DNA of 64,000 nt from Phycisphaerales bacterium (GTDB taxonomy: Bacteria > Planctomycetota > Phycisphaerae > Phycisphaerales > SM1A02). Both the position numbers and the translations under genes were made by a program. The DNA lies in assembly GCA_029247205.1 (NCBI GenBank), contig JAQWLT010000026.1, positions 1-64,000 on the forward strand, in the 5' to 3' direction. Positions 18,301-26,561 of this stretch are shown here, one piece after another; the stretch's first letter is position 1; the number at the start of each line of letters is the position of its first letter. The notes under the pieces are model-generated. The model searched no databases. It saw only the letters and a program-made list of their open reading frames with translations, and was not told the DNA's origin.

Positions 18301-19671
18301 ATGGCTATTCGCAGTTCTGCCGGCAACGGCGTCACAATCTCACTCATTGTTTTCGTCCTTCTGACGATCCTTTTGATCGCCACGTCAATCCTGCTGTGGG
18401 GCCGCTACGAGACTGAAAAGAAGACCGCCGCCGATGCAACCGCGGCACTGAACCGATACGCATCAAAAGCTGAACGAGCCTCGGATTGGCATCGACAGAT
18501 CGAGGAAACAAGTGGCCGCGACACCATCCTCAAAGCCTTCAACGATCGTCACACTGCGCTGTGGCAGTTTGCCACCGGCCGCGGCGACGGACAAGGCGAT
18601 CTTGATGCGGCTCGGCAAACTACGGGCCTCACCCATGGCGAGTCCCTTGCTGGCACCGTGTCTGATCTTCAACGGAAGAACAGTGATCTGCAAGCTGCAA
18701 ACCAATCACTACAAGCACGTGCCGACGATGCCGAAGCCAGTCGAGCAAAGATTGCGGAAGAATTGCAGAATGCCTCCGACGCGAACAATGCCATCTTGGC
18801 TGCAGAAAGTTCACAGTTGAAACCGTACGCCGACGCAGATGGACGACACTCTGCCGCAATCCAGCAAGCCGTCACCGAATTTGATCGCATGCAAGCTTCG
18901 CTTCGCGATCAAAAAGATGCCACCATTTCCGAACAGCAAGATGCGGTTGATCAACTCTCCGCCGACAACAAGCGACTCGGTGCTCGGCTTCGTGACATTG
19001 AGAATCGTCTGAACCGGGACCGCCTGAATTCAGCTGATCCAGCCTCACTCGTCGATGGAACCATCATCGATGTCGTTGGAAGCGGTGACATGGTCTACAT
19101 CGATCGCGGTCGCAATGACCAGATCGTGCTTGGCATGACCTTTGAGGTCTACGAGAACGCCGCCCAGATTCAGGTCGATGAAGAGGACGTCGGAGCACGC
19201 GGCAAGGCCAGCATCCAAGTAGTCAAAATTGGCGATGCAAGTTCCACAGCCAAGGTCACCCGATCGGTCAAGGGCCGACCGATCCTGCCCAACAACGTCA
19301 TTGCCAACGCGATCTACGATCCAGACTACACGTTCAAGTTTCTTGTCCACGGTAAGTTTGATGTCGACCACGATGGCAAACCAAGCGAAGAAGAAGCCGA
19401 CTACCTGCGCGATCGTATTCGCCGCTGGGGCGGTGAAGTCGTGACAGGAAACGAGATCCCTGGAGACTTGGACTTTCTAGTGCTCGGCGTCGAGCCGCGA
19501 CAACCAGTTAAACCATCGACACAAAGTTCAACCCAGATTCTCAACGAGTACCGTCGACTGCGGACGATGGTCGATCGCTATCAGTCAATGCTCAATCAAG
19601 CTCAACAAGCCAAAATACCAGTATTGAATCAGAACCGGCTAGATATTCTGACCGGCCGAACTGATCTCTGA
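18301..19671 (+). CDS. membrane-anchored coiled-coil protein, unknown function
   Basis: A 456-residue protein with one N-terminal transmembrane helix (GVTISLIVFVLLTILLIATSIL). A long charged, heptad-rich region follows (about residues 40-240, rich in Ala, Gln, Asp and Arg: SDLQRKNSDLQAANQSLQAR, QLSADNKRLGARLRDIENRL), which I read as a coiled coil. A globular C-terminal part starts near DGTIIDVVGSGDMVYIDRGR; its motif pattern (short beta strands, DRGRNDQIVLGMTFEVYE) resembles the beta-barrel that follows coiled coils in envelope proteins. No catalytic residues are recognised. ATG 18301 is chosen because the hydrophobic helix begins shortly after. It probably acts in the envelope or periplasm. 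The gene is divergent from lat and 18 bp before the acyltransferase gene. Confidence 0.7.
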   Translation: MAIRSSAGNGVTISLIVFVLLTILLIATSILLWGRYETEKKTAADATAALNRYASKAERASDWHRQIEETSGRDTILKAFNDRHTALWQFATGRGDGQGDLDAARQTTGLTHGESLAGTVSDLQRKNSDLQAANQSLQARADDAEASRAKIAEELQNASDANNAILAAESSQLKPYADADGRHSAAIQQAVTEFDRMQASLRDQKDATISEQQDAVDQLSADNKRLGARLRDIENRLNRDRLNSADPASLVDGTIIDVVGSGDMVYIDRGRNDQIVLGMTFEVYENAAQIQVDEEDVGARGKASIQVVKIGDASSTAKVTRSVKGRPILPNNVIANAIYDPDYTFKFLVHGKFDVDHDGKPSEEEADYLRDRIRRWGGEVVTGNEIPGDLDFLVLGVEPRQPVKPSTQSSTQILNEYRRLRTMVDRYQSMLNQAQQAKIPVLNQNRLDILTGRTDL

Positions 19672-19689
19672 TCTCCAGCGAGCCTGCAT

Positions 19690-20727
19690 ATGGCACAACG
19701 CACGCTTCTGCGGAACGTTGCCGAGTACGTGCCAGCACGCGTGCTGGCCTCTGTCATTCAGTGCTTTCCTGAACGGTGTAATCTGGCGACCTTCGGTCTT
19801 GCTGGCCGCCTCTACGCCACTGTAATGGCGCGACATCGACGCAGGGCAGAACACAATCTTCGATTGAGCTTTCCCGAGAAATCTGACAGCGAGATACGCC
19901 GCATCGCTGTCAAGTCAATCGAGCACCTCTTTCAACTTGCCGGTGTGGATGCCATCATGATGGGCCGACGTATTCGGCCAAACACGTGGCATCGACATCT
20001 TGAAGTGTCACCGTCGCGGGAAGCGCTAAAGTACCTCTCATCAGACCGGCCTCTACTGCTGCTCACTGGCCACTGCGGGAACTGGGAACTCTTGGGCTAC
20101 GGGCTCTCGGTTGTTGGATATCCAATAACAGCGCTCGCAAGACCGCTCGACAACCCGCTGATCAACAAATGGGCGCTTGGTATTCGTGAAACGTGGGGCC
20201 TCAAAGTACTCACAAAGTGGGGCGCCACCCCGCAGATGCAGCAGATCATGGAAGGCGGCGGTCATCTCGGTTTTATTGCCGACCAGAATGCCGGTGATGG
20301 AGGTCTCTTCGTTCCATTCTTCGGTCGACTCGCGTCGGCCTACAAATCAATTGCCCTGCTCGCTATGAAATATGACGCACCAATACTCGTCGCCATGGCC
20401 AGACGCACCGAACAGGCAATCAAATATGAATTTGTCATCGGCGACATCATCGAGCCAGATGATTGGAAATCGCAAGCAGATCCACTGTACTACTTGACTG
20501 CGCGATACACACGCGGCCTTGAGAAACTCGTGACAGCCTGCCCAGAACAGTACCTGTGGATCCATCGTCGATGGAAGAGCCGCCCCCGCCATGTGCGCCA
20601 AGGCAAGATGATGCCTACGTCCCTACAGAGCCAAATCCGCAGTTTGCCGTGGCTTGATGAGCACCAAGCGTCGCAACTCATCGACACGTCGAACGAGGAG
20701 TCGCGATCCGCCATGACATCGCGTTGA
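19690..20727 (+). CDS. lipid A lauroyl/myristoyl acyltransferase (LpxL/HtrB family)
   Basis: A 345-residue membrane-associated acyltransferase that adds a secondary acyl chain to lipid A or a related lipid at the inner membrane. The HX4(D/E) active site is visible as His128-Cys-Gly-Asn-Trp-Glu133 in LLLTGHCGNWELL. Further family blocks are ALARPLDNPLINKW, GFIADQNAGDGGLFVPFFGR and YLWIHRRWKSRP near the C-terminus. Length is slightly above the usual 300-310, owing to a C-terminal extension of about 45 residues that is not conserved in kind. Its presence agrees with a Gram-negative envelope. It lies 18 bp after the coiled-coil gene, so they may be co-transcribed. Confidence 0.88.
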   Translation: MAQRTLLRNVAEYVPARVLASVIQCFPERCNLATFGLAGRLYATVMARHRRRAEHNLRLSFPEKSDSEIRRIAVKSIEHLFQLAGVDAIMMGRRIRPNTWHRHLEVSPSREALKYLSSDRPLLLLTGHCGNWELLGYGLSVVGYPITALARPLDNPLINKWALGIRETWGLKVLTKWGATPQMQQIMEGGGHLGFIADQNAGDGGLFVPFFGRLASAYKSIALLAMKYDAPILVAMARRTEQAIKYEFVIGDIIEPDDWKSQADPLYYLTARYTRGLEKLVTACPEQYLWIHRRWKSRPRHVRQGKMMPTSLQSQIRSLPWLDEHQASQLIDTSNEESRSAMTSR

Positions 20728-20758
20728 CGATACGAGGCAGACCCGGGATACTCAACAC

Positions 20759-21136
20759 ATGAACCTTCGGCTAGACAACGTTCCTATTCTGGTCGTCGAT
20801 GATGATGAGGATATTCGCGCCGGCATCGCCTTAGCACTTCGCGTCGAAGGTGCCAATATCCTGCAGGCTGCCGATGGAAACGAAGCCGTTGTGATGTGGC
20901 GTGCCCATGAACCACGCGTGGTCGTGCTTGACATGATGTTGCCTAAACGATCCGGCTTTCTGGTGCTCGAAGAACTCGGCGAGTCATCCTCGCCGCCAAT
21001 TGTGGTGATGGTTACCGCAAATGAGGGACGACGACACGAAGCCTATGCACGCTCAATCGGTGTCCATGCCTATCTGACCAAGCCTGTCCCACTCGAAACC
21101 TTAATTCGCACCATCACCGACTTGATGGTCGATTAA
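20759..21136 (+). CDS. single-domain response regulator (receiver only)
   Basis: A 125-residue CheY-like receiver with no output domain. It has the acidic pocket VVDDDEDIRAGI, phosphoacceptor Asp58 in VVVLDMMLPKRSG, the Thr in VMVTANEG and the Lys in YLTKPV. Stand-alone receivers act through protein contacts or phosphorelays. No kinase lies beside it; the nearest is at 55.2 kb. It starts 31 bp after the acyltransferase stop in the same direction. Confidence 0.9.
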   Translation: MNLRLDNVPILVVDDDEDIRAGIALALRVEGANILQAADGNEAVVMWRAHEPRVVVLDMMLPKRSGFLVLEELGESSSPPIVVMVTANEGRRHEAYARSIGVHAYLTKPVPLETLIRTITDLMVD

Positions 21137-21197
21137 TCAATCCTGAATCAGTACGCCTCCTTGGTAACATGGCGGCCCCTTACCTAACGGAGTCGCC

Positions 21198-21500
21198 GTG
21201 GCCCAGCAATTCGCCATCTTTGCCAGTTCTTCCAGCGAGACGCCAAACACACTTGGTGATCGCCAAAAATGTGTGGAACGCCTTTCGGTGCTCAACACGA
21301 GGCCCGAACAACCTGGCGACAACGTGTTATGGGGGCCGGGCATTCGGCTCGAAATGACGCCTGGGCAAGACCCCGTCATGCAAATGTTATTGACCATTGT
21401 CGAAAACGAAATTGCTTGGCTGACCATGATGCGGCTCGCCCGCCTCTGTCAGTGGAAGATTGTTGACTTAGAGTCAGGCGAGGAGATTGAACCAGAATGA
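21198..21500 (+). CDS. small conserved-type hypothetical protein
   Basis: A 100-residue protein starting at GTG 21198, with ACGGAG 8 nt upstream. No signal peptide or transmembrane helix is visible. The middle (LWGPGIRLEMTPGQDPVMQM) and the helical C-terminal half (IVENEIAWLTMMRLARLCQW) look structured. The stop overlaps the next start (ATGA), so the two small proteins are probably made together. I do not recognise the family. Confidence 0.6.
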   Translation: MAQQFAIFASSSSETPNTLGDRQKCVERLSVLNTRPEQPGDNVLWGPGIRLEMTPGQDPVMQMLLTIVENEIAWLTMMRLARLCQWKIVDLESGEEIEPE

Positions 21501-21862
21501 GCGATTCATCACCACAGGACAGTGAGGGCCCCTCTGAAGGCCTCGACATGCCGATCGACGATCGTTGCAGAGCACACATGCTTGAGTGGGCATCGACCTA
21601 CCGCGGTGATGTATCTATTACGACCACCGATGGGACGCAATACATTGGCTATCTCTTTGATCAAACGGATGACTTTGTACGGTTGGACCTCACAGACGGC
21701 TCCGCCCGTGTGCAGATTCCGGCAAGCGACATCATGCAACTGCACTTCTCTGGCCGCGACATGGCCGCTGGCAAGTCCTTCGATCGATGGATCGCGCGGT
21801 ACGTCGACAAGACCTTAGCTGGCGAAGAAGCCGGCATTGAATCCGAATCGCTAGACGAGTAG
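21497..21862 (+). CDS. small hypothetical protein, Sm-like beta pattern
   Basis: A 121-residue soluble protein coupled to the previous gene (ATGA, 21497-21500). The core, roughly residues 30-80, reads as a small beta-barrel pattern: GDVSITTTDGTQYIGYLF, then DDFVRLDLTDG, then VQIPASDIMQLHF. An alternation of strand, DG turn, Gly and an IPxxDI strand is seen in Sm/LSm-type proteins; this is a resemblance of pattern only. The tail is acidic. Function unknown. Confidence 0.6.
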   Translation: MSDSSPQDSEGPSEGLDMPIDDRCRAHMLEWASTYRGDVSITTTDGTQYIGYLFDQTDDFVRLDLTDGSARVQIPASDIMQLHFSGRDMAAGKSFDRWIARYVDKTLAGEEAGIESESLDE

Positions 21863-22021
21863 ATAACGAGCGAGACGGGGAACGACCCCCTCGGCTGTGT
21901 CGCAATCGCTCCGGCGATTCGAATAAGTCCCTGCGAGATACGTTGAGAATCGGCAATGAGGTCAGGGCAAAATATCGCCGGCATCAGATAGTGAAAGTTC
22001 TGCAGCGGCCTGTTCGTTCAC

Positions 22022-22780
22022 TCACGCCGCTCGGCGTGCTTCCTGAAGCAGGGCTGCCAAGGGCAACTGACGTTGTCCTCCAGGCTGTTCAATAACCAAG
22101 CGTTCGACACCGAGATGCGCCAATCGACGCAGGCAATCAACCGATTCGGTTCCATCCATGCTAATGACTCGGCGTGCCCGCGTATCGTCTGCATGTAATG
22201 ACAACCGGGCGGCCTGAGCCAATGCGCGGCGCATGTCTACGAACAGACGAATCGATGGCAAATCATCGACAATCTCGACCAGCGGTAAGTCGTCCGTCGC
22301 TGGATCACGGAGCACAAGCACACGCTCTTGATTGGCAAGCCACTTCCAAGCACATGCTTCGACGCCATCTGTGGTGTGGCGTTCCAGTTCCATTTGCATA
22401 GCGCCGACAAGCGGTTCAAGTGGAAGTCGAATGCTGCGAGGCCCATGGTCTATCCGAATCCACTGCAAGCCACGGGCATGCAGGCGAGAGAGCAACTGCA
22501 TCGCCTTCTCAGAGTCGATCTGCACACCTCGCACTGGAATGTCCGAAACACTGGAAATCCAGCCCTCAATGGCAGCCTCCACACGGCGACGCGTGGTAAA
22601 GAACAACGCGACTGGTTCGTCGCCTTCCAACGCAATATAGGGGAGTGATGAATCGGCACCACTCAGGACCGGCACGCACCACCGCTGTATTCGAGCTGCT
22701 GACCAAATGGCCGCAATTGGTCCAGCGGCGTTTGAGGGATGACGTGGAAACTGGCTGGGCTGCGTGTACTGATCGGCCAT
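22022..22780 (-). CDS. hypothetical protein with two tandem SseB-like repeats
   Basis: A 252-residue soluble protein with a strong ribosome site (AAAGGAGA, about 7 nt before ATG 22780). It contains an internal duplication: residues about 34-125 (VPVLSGADSSLPYIALEGDE ... WIRIDHGPRSIRLPLEPL) line up with about 150-250 (VLVLRDPATDDLPLVEIVDD ... RLVIEQPGGQRQLPLAAL). Each copy starts with a hydrophobic strand and a phrase like 'PYIALEGDEPVALFFTTRRR', which recalls SseB-type domains, and ends in a GxxxIxIxxGPxxxxxPL element. Role unknown. It is the most downstream gene on this minus-strand stretch. Confidence 0.65.
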   Translation of the reverse strand: MADQYTQPSQFPRHPSNAAGPIAAIWSAARIQRWCVPVLSGADSSLPYIALEGDEPVALFFTTRRRVEAAIEGWISSVSDIPVRGVQIDSEKAMQLLSRLHARGLQWIRIDHGPRSIRLPLEPLVGAMQMELERHTTDGVEACAWKWLANQERVLVLRDPATDDLPLVEIVDDLPSIRLFVDMRRALAQAARLSLHADDTRARRVISMDGTESVDCLRRLAHLGVERLVIEQPGGQRQLPLAALLQEARRAA

Positions 22781-22877
22781 CGTGCGGTCTCCTTTGTGAG
22801 TTACCTCGACAATGAGATACGTGCGGAGACCATTCCGAGGTTCGGCAGAAAAGAGGAAGTTATGGTGTTTGCCCCTC

Positions 22878-23675
22878 TCAGCAAGGCACCTCAGGCAGCG
22901 GGCCGGTGTGGGTGATGCTTGGCACGCAAGCCAGAAGTGCTTTCGTATAAGCGTCTTGCGGCCTCATAAGCACCTGCTCGGCAGGACCTGACTCGCAACA
23001 ATGACCATTCCGCATGACAACGATGTCATCCGCCCATCGCCGTACCGACCCAAGGTCATGGGTGATCAGCACAACAGCAGCACCTTGAACTGCTCGAGCC
23101 GCCAGCTGATTGAGTACCTCCCGACGATTGACCGCGTCGAGCGCGGTGGTGGGCTCATCTGCCAAGATCAGACGAGGCGTGGCAGCGAGGCCCATGGCAA
23201 TCAACACACGTTGCCGCATGCCGCCACTGAGTTCATGTGGAAAGCTCCTCGCCACACGCTGCGGGTCGGTGATGCCGACTTGTTCGAGAGATGTCTGAAC
23301 CCACCGCCGGACATTGGAATGATTCTCATGAGCCCGAGCTTCAATAAGTTGACGATCAATCCTCATGACTGGATCAAGCGCTGTCATAGGTTCTTGAAAG
23401 ACCATGGCCATGCCGCTACCACGCATCGCCTGTAATTTCTGAGCACCACACTTCGTCACCTCGATGCCATCGACCTTGATCGAACCGCCACATACATGCA
23501 CTTCTGTTGGCAACAGCCCCATGATCGCGAGAGCAGTCAGCGTCTTACCACTGCCAGACTCGCCGACGAGGCCAAGTACCGAACCATGCTCGACCGAAAA
23601 GGAAAGGTCAGTGACCAGCGATGTGCCATTCGCATCAACAATCGAAAGTCCATCGATCACCAGGGCCATGCTCAT
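22878..23675 (-). CDS. peptide/nickel-type ABC transporter ATP-binding protein (DppD/OppD type)
   Basis: A 265-residue ATPase with Walker A GESGSGKT, Q-loop MVFQEPMTALDPVM, signature LSGGMRQRV, Walker B LILADEPTTALD and H-loop LITHDLG. The phrase FQEPMTALDPV is diagnostic of the oligopeptide/dipeptide importer ATPases. It is shorter than the usual 320-330 residues: the C-terminal oligopeptide-transporter extension is cut after YTKALLACVPS. The start overlaps the permease stop (ATGA, 23672-23675). No DppF-type partner, DppB-type permease or binding protein gene is near. Confidence 0.9.
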   Translation of the reverse strand: MSMALVIDGLSIVDANGTSLVTDLSFSVEHGSVLGLVGESGSGKTLTALAIMGLLPTEVHVCGGSIKVDGIEVTKCGAQKLQAMRGSGMAMVFQEPMTALDPVMRIDRQLIEARAHENHSNVRRWVQTSLEQVGITDPQRVARSFPHELSGGMRQRVLIAMGLAATPRLILADEPTTALDAVNRREVLNQLAARAVQGAAVVLITHDLGSVRRWADDIVVMRNGHCCESGPAEQVLMRPQDAYTKALLACVPSITHTGPLPEVPC

Positions 23676-24601
23676 ATGCCCGGCTCCCGCTGCCGTGGAT
23701 CAAGTGATGTGCGAAGCGACTCGCCCAGCACAGTGAGCGCAATGAGGGTGCTGGCAATCAGCACGCATGGCCAAAGCAGCAGCCACCACCGCGATCGAAC
23801 CGGGTTCAGTTCGGACAACGCCGATGCTGCCATATTTCCCCAACTCGGCAGTGGCTCTTGCACGCCAATGCCTAGGAAACTCAAAAATGCTTCGCTGAGC
23901 ATGGCCATCGGCACAATAAGCGCAGTGCAGGCCACGACTGGCCCGGCAATCCATGGCAGGTAGTAACGGCCGACAAGCCTGCGAGTTGGGACGCCGACAA
24001 CGCGGGCCGACTCAATGAATGGTCGTGCGCGAACGCTCAACACTTGCCCGCGAACCACGCGTGAAAGTGTCAGCCAACTCACAGCACCAATTGCAATCCA
24101 GAGTGTTGCCAGGTCAAGCAGTAGTCGTGTGCCACCTGCGATGCCGCTACCGAAGCGATCCTGCAAACCTTCCATGGCAACTGCAAAGAGCACCACAAGT
24201 AAGATCGACGGGAGTCCGTAGAGCACGTCGACGATTCGCATCATGACCGCGTCGACCTTGTTACCACCAAGTGCTGCTGCGAGGCCCCAACCAGTACCCA
24301 GTACCAACGCGGTCCCTGCAGCGGCGAGCCCAACAACCAATGAGATGCCGCCGCCGAGCAAAACACGCGCAGTCACGCTGCGCCCTAAACGATCGGTGCC
24401 CAGCCATGCAGCGGGCTCACGCAGGGTTGGCGGAGCAAGTGCAGTCGCGGGCGAAGTGGCCTCAAAGCGGCGCGGGCCTCCATCACTGCTTCCAAGCGTC
24501 CACGGGAGCGTCACAATCGACAGCATGGCCACCAATATGAGAAAGCCGCCGGCGAGCCAATGAGAGGCTCGGCGACGGCGATGGTGACTTTGCTTTGGCA
24601 T
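23672..24601 (-). CDS. peptide/nickel-type ABC transporter permease (DppC/OppC type)
   Basis: A 309-residue inner-membrane permease. The N-terminal helix (LAGGFLILVAMLSIVTLPWT) is followed by HPFGTDxxGRD-like WLGTDRLGRSVTARVLLGGG, the family marker of DppC proteins. The EAA loop is ESARVVGVPTRRLVGRYYLP, and SEAFLSFLGIGVQEPLPSWG is the conserved C-terminal block. It is coupled to the ATPase gene that follows. The usual DppB partner is missing from this window, so the transporter must be completed by genes elsewhere or be a reduced system. Confidence 0.9.
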   Translation of the reverse strand: MPKQSHHRRRRASHWLAGGFLILVAMLSIVTLPWTLGSSDGGPRRFEATSPATALAPPTLREPAAWLGTDRLGRSVTARVLLGGGISLVVGLAAAGTALVLGTGWGLAAALGGNKVDAVMMRIVDVLYGLPSILLVVLFAVAMEGLQDRFGSGIAGGTRLLLDLATLWIAIGAVSWLTLSRVVRGQVLSVRARPFIESARVVGVPTRRLVGRYYLPWIAGPVVACTALIVPMAMLSEAFLSFLGIGVQEPLPSWGNMAASALSELNPVRSRWWLLLWPCVLIASTLIALTVLGESLRTSLDPRQREPGI

Positions 24602-24645
24602 CGATGCGGGTGATAGTAGCCCGAATGCGGCATGTCAGAAGACAC

Positions 24646-25251
24646 CTACTCGCTCAATAATCGATGTAAGCGACGATCCACCTCACCTACAAAATCCTTC
24701 TTCTCGCGGGATAATCGAACTTGGGCCTGCTTCAATTCTTCCTGCATCCGATTGATCACTTCTTGCCGGGTGCGAAGACTGGCGCCGAATTGTGCTTGCA
24801 CCAGCGCGCGGAGTTGAGCGGCCTTGGCTGGGTCAGCCATCTCACCCCGAGCCCTTGAAACACGAATGGAGGTGGCGAGCGACTCGATCGTGGCCTCAAG
24901 ATGGAGTTCCTGAATCTTGCGGCGAAAGAGTTGAGGATCGGATTGCCGTAGGTCGACAAGTTGGCCAAGTACCGGCCCGAGTTGCCTGAGTACCTTGCCA
25001 AAACGACCAGGATCGAGCTGACACATCGACCGAAGTTGGTCAGCAAGCGTTGGATCGATTTCATCAGCGACTTCAAGGTAGTCATCAACAAATGATGCAT
25101 GGTCAACCGTGAGGCCAGACTGCAGATTGCTCACCCCGCTGGTACTCGGTGTGGCCTGCAGACGTCCACCGCTGTGTAGTACCAGTGCCGTGCTCATCAC
25201 AAACAGTGCCCACCATGGTCCGAGTGATGTCCGTTTCAAGAGTGTCATCAT
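24646..25251 (-). CDS. exported helical hypothetical protein of the sigma/anti-sigma operon
   Basis: A 201-residue protein with a signal-like N-terminus (LGPWWALFVMSTALVLHSGG) and a mature part that is almost all helical and charged, rich in Gln, Arg, Leu and Glu (QEVINRMQEELKQAQVRLSR). A helical exported product in an ECF sigma operon recalls periplasmic stress or metal sensors of the CnrX/Spy kind, but no diagnostic motif is present. ATG 25251 shares its A with the TGA of the anti-sigma gene, so translation is coupled; ATG 25248 is also possible, and GGAGAG lies just upstream. Function not known. Confidence 0.65.
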   Translation of the reverse strand: MMTLLKRTSLGPWWALFVMSTALVLHSGGRLQATPSTSGVSNLQSGLTVDHASFVDDYLEVADEIDPTLADQLRSMCQLDPGRFGKVLRQLGPVLGQLVDLRQSDPQLFRRKIQELHLEATIESLATSIRVSRARGEMADPAKAAQLRALVQAQFGASLRTRQEVINRMQEELKQAQVRLSREKKDFVGEVDRRLHRLLSE

Positions 25252-25841
25252 CAACTCTCCAGTCTCGCGACCACGCGGACGGAGTCAAGTTCATTTTCAA
25301 CCGCTTCCATTGGCGTGCCACCCGGTGAGAGCACCATCCGACTCGCGGCTCCGTTTCCCACGGCCCAGACGACATTCTCAAGATCGCCCACAGCACCTTG
25401 CCAGTCCAAGTCGTTGATGGCCTGCAAGCCTCGCACGCGAGTGATGGCGTCAGACGTGCCGAACACGTCGGCTGGGGCCACGATACGCGGCGTCGTGTCG
25501 CGTGCAAGTTCTTGCTCAGAGCCGACCTCGGCTTGGCGTCCGGCCACCCAGAAAGCTGCGAGCAGTGCCAGCACAACACAGGCGGCCATAGCCAAGCGGG
25601 AGAGATTGGGGACGAGCCGCAGGCGGGATGAGGAGGAGGAACGCCCTTGGGCCAGATGAGGCAGGCTCGCAGCAGCGACCCGTTGGGCAAGCCCGTCGGG
25701 GATGTGGCGAGGAGCGGTCTGGTCAAGAGCAGCGTCCATGGCCGCATCAAGTTCGTCGCAGCGAGGGTCAAATGGCTCGTGCGATGCGGACCACTCGCCG
25801 GAGGAAGGAGGGGGATCAAATTGGGAATGAGCGTCGTTCAT
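25251..25841 (-). CDS. putative anti-sigma factor (single membrane span)
   Basis: A 196-residue protein with an acidic cytoplasmic N-terminal part (about 1-75), one transmembrane helix (LAMAACVVLALLAAFWVAG, about residues 84-102) and a periplasmic part of about 90 residues. It follows an ECF sigma gene by 47 bp, the usual place of its membrane-bound antagonist. There is no HX3CX2C zinc motif, so it is not a ZAS-type factor. Assignment rests on topology and neighbours. Confidence 0.6.
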   Translation of the reverse strand: MNDAHSQFDPPPSSGEWSASHEPFDPRCDELDAAMDAALDQTAPRHIPDGLAQRVAAASLPHLAQGRSSSSSRLRLVPNLSRLAMAACVVLALLAAFWVAGRQAEVGSEQELARDTTPRIVAPADVFGTSDAITRVRGLQAINDLDWQGAVGDLENVVWAVGNGAASRMVLSPGGTPMEAVENELDSVRVVARLES

Positions 25842-25888
25842 TTGGTATGTGAGCCTCTAACGGGGGAATGTGGGAATTGTTGCGGCAA

Positions 25889-26443
25889 CTATTGGCCTCG
25901 GCTGGCAAAATCCTCGGCTATTTCATCTCCGAGAACTTCTCGAAGGCGTTTCAGTGCTCGGAAGTGCCTGGCAAGCACGGTGCCCATGGGCTGCTCGAGT
26001 TGCTCGGCAATTTGTTTGAAACTCAGTCCAGCGACGTGCCGCAGGTGCAGCACACGCTGGTCAGCCTCGGCAAGGCCTCTGACGGCCTCCCAGAGGGCTT
26101 TGACTGTGTCCTCCTCGATCTTCTCGTGCTTTGCCCTGTCCTCGCGGCCGGAGCGGGCAACGGGCGTGAGGACCTCTCCGGCTACGGGGATGGCCTGCCG
26201 CTTGCGGCGTCGCATTTCATCCCGGAGCCGATTCATGGCGATTCGGAAGATCCATGCCTGGAATTTGCCCTGCTCCACATACGTGCCGACCTTGCTCGCC
26301 ACAGTGCAGAAAGTCGACTGTGTGATTTCCTCAGATAGGTCGTGATCGTGGCAATTAGAGAAGAGGAGCGCGTGTACACGTGGCGCGTAGGCGTCAACGA
26401 GGGCGACCCACGCCTCGTTATCACCTGCAGCGGCTGCTGCCAT
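25889..26443 (-). CDS. ECF-type RNA polymerase sigma factor
   Basis: A 184-residue sigma-70 family factor with only regions 2 and 4. Region 2 is DAYAPRVHALLFSNCHDHDL through KFQAWIFRIAMNRLRDEMRR; region 4 is LRHVAGLSFKQIAEQLEQPM then GTVLARHFRALKRLRE. Such factors direct polymerase to stress or envelope promoters and are held by an anti-sigma factor, here probably the next gene. ATG 26443 is chosen; a TTG one codon before is in frame. It is divergent from the exchanger gene, with a 118-bp gap in which I found no convincing promoter pair. Confidence 0.88.
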   Translation of the reverse strand: MAAAAAGDNEAWVALVDAYAPRVHALLFSNCHDHDLSEEITQSTFCTVASKVGTYVEQGKFQAWIFRIAMNRLRDEMRRRKRQAIPVAGEVLTPVARSGREDRAKHEKIEEDTVKALWEAVRGLAEADQRVLHLRHVAGLSFKQIAEQLEQPMGTVLARHFRALKRLREVLGDEIAEDFASRGQ

Positions 26444-26561
26444 CAACGCCTTGCTCTGTTCTGAGTCCAGGGGTACTTTCCTCGCCAGATCTACATCTAC
26501 GGATCCATTTCTGCCAGTTGTACCCTACACAGTCGTAACAACTCTACAATCGGCGACTCGC

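Noticed and set aside
21863..22021. GGGG-AACGA-CCCC hairpin near 21877-21889
   Set aside because: A 4-bp perfect stem with mismatches beyond; too weak to call a terminator.
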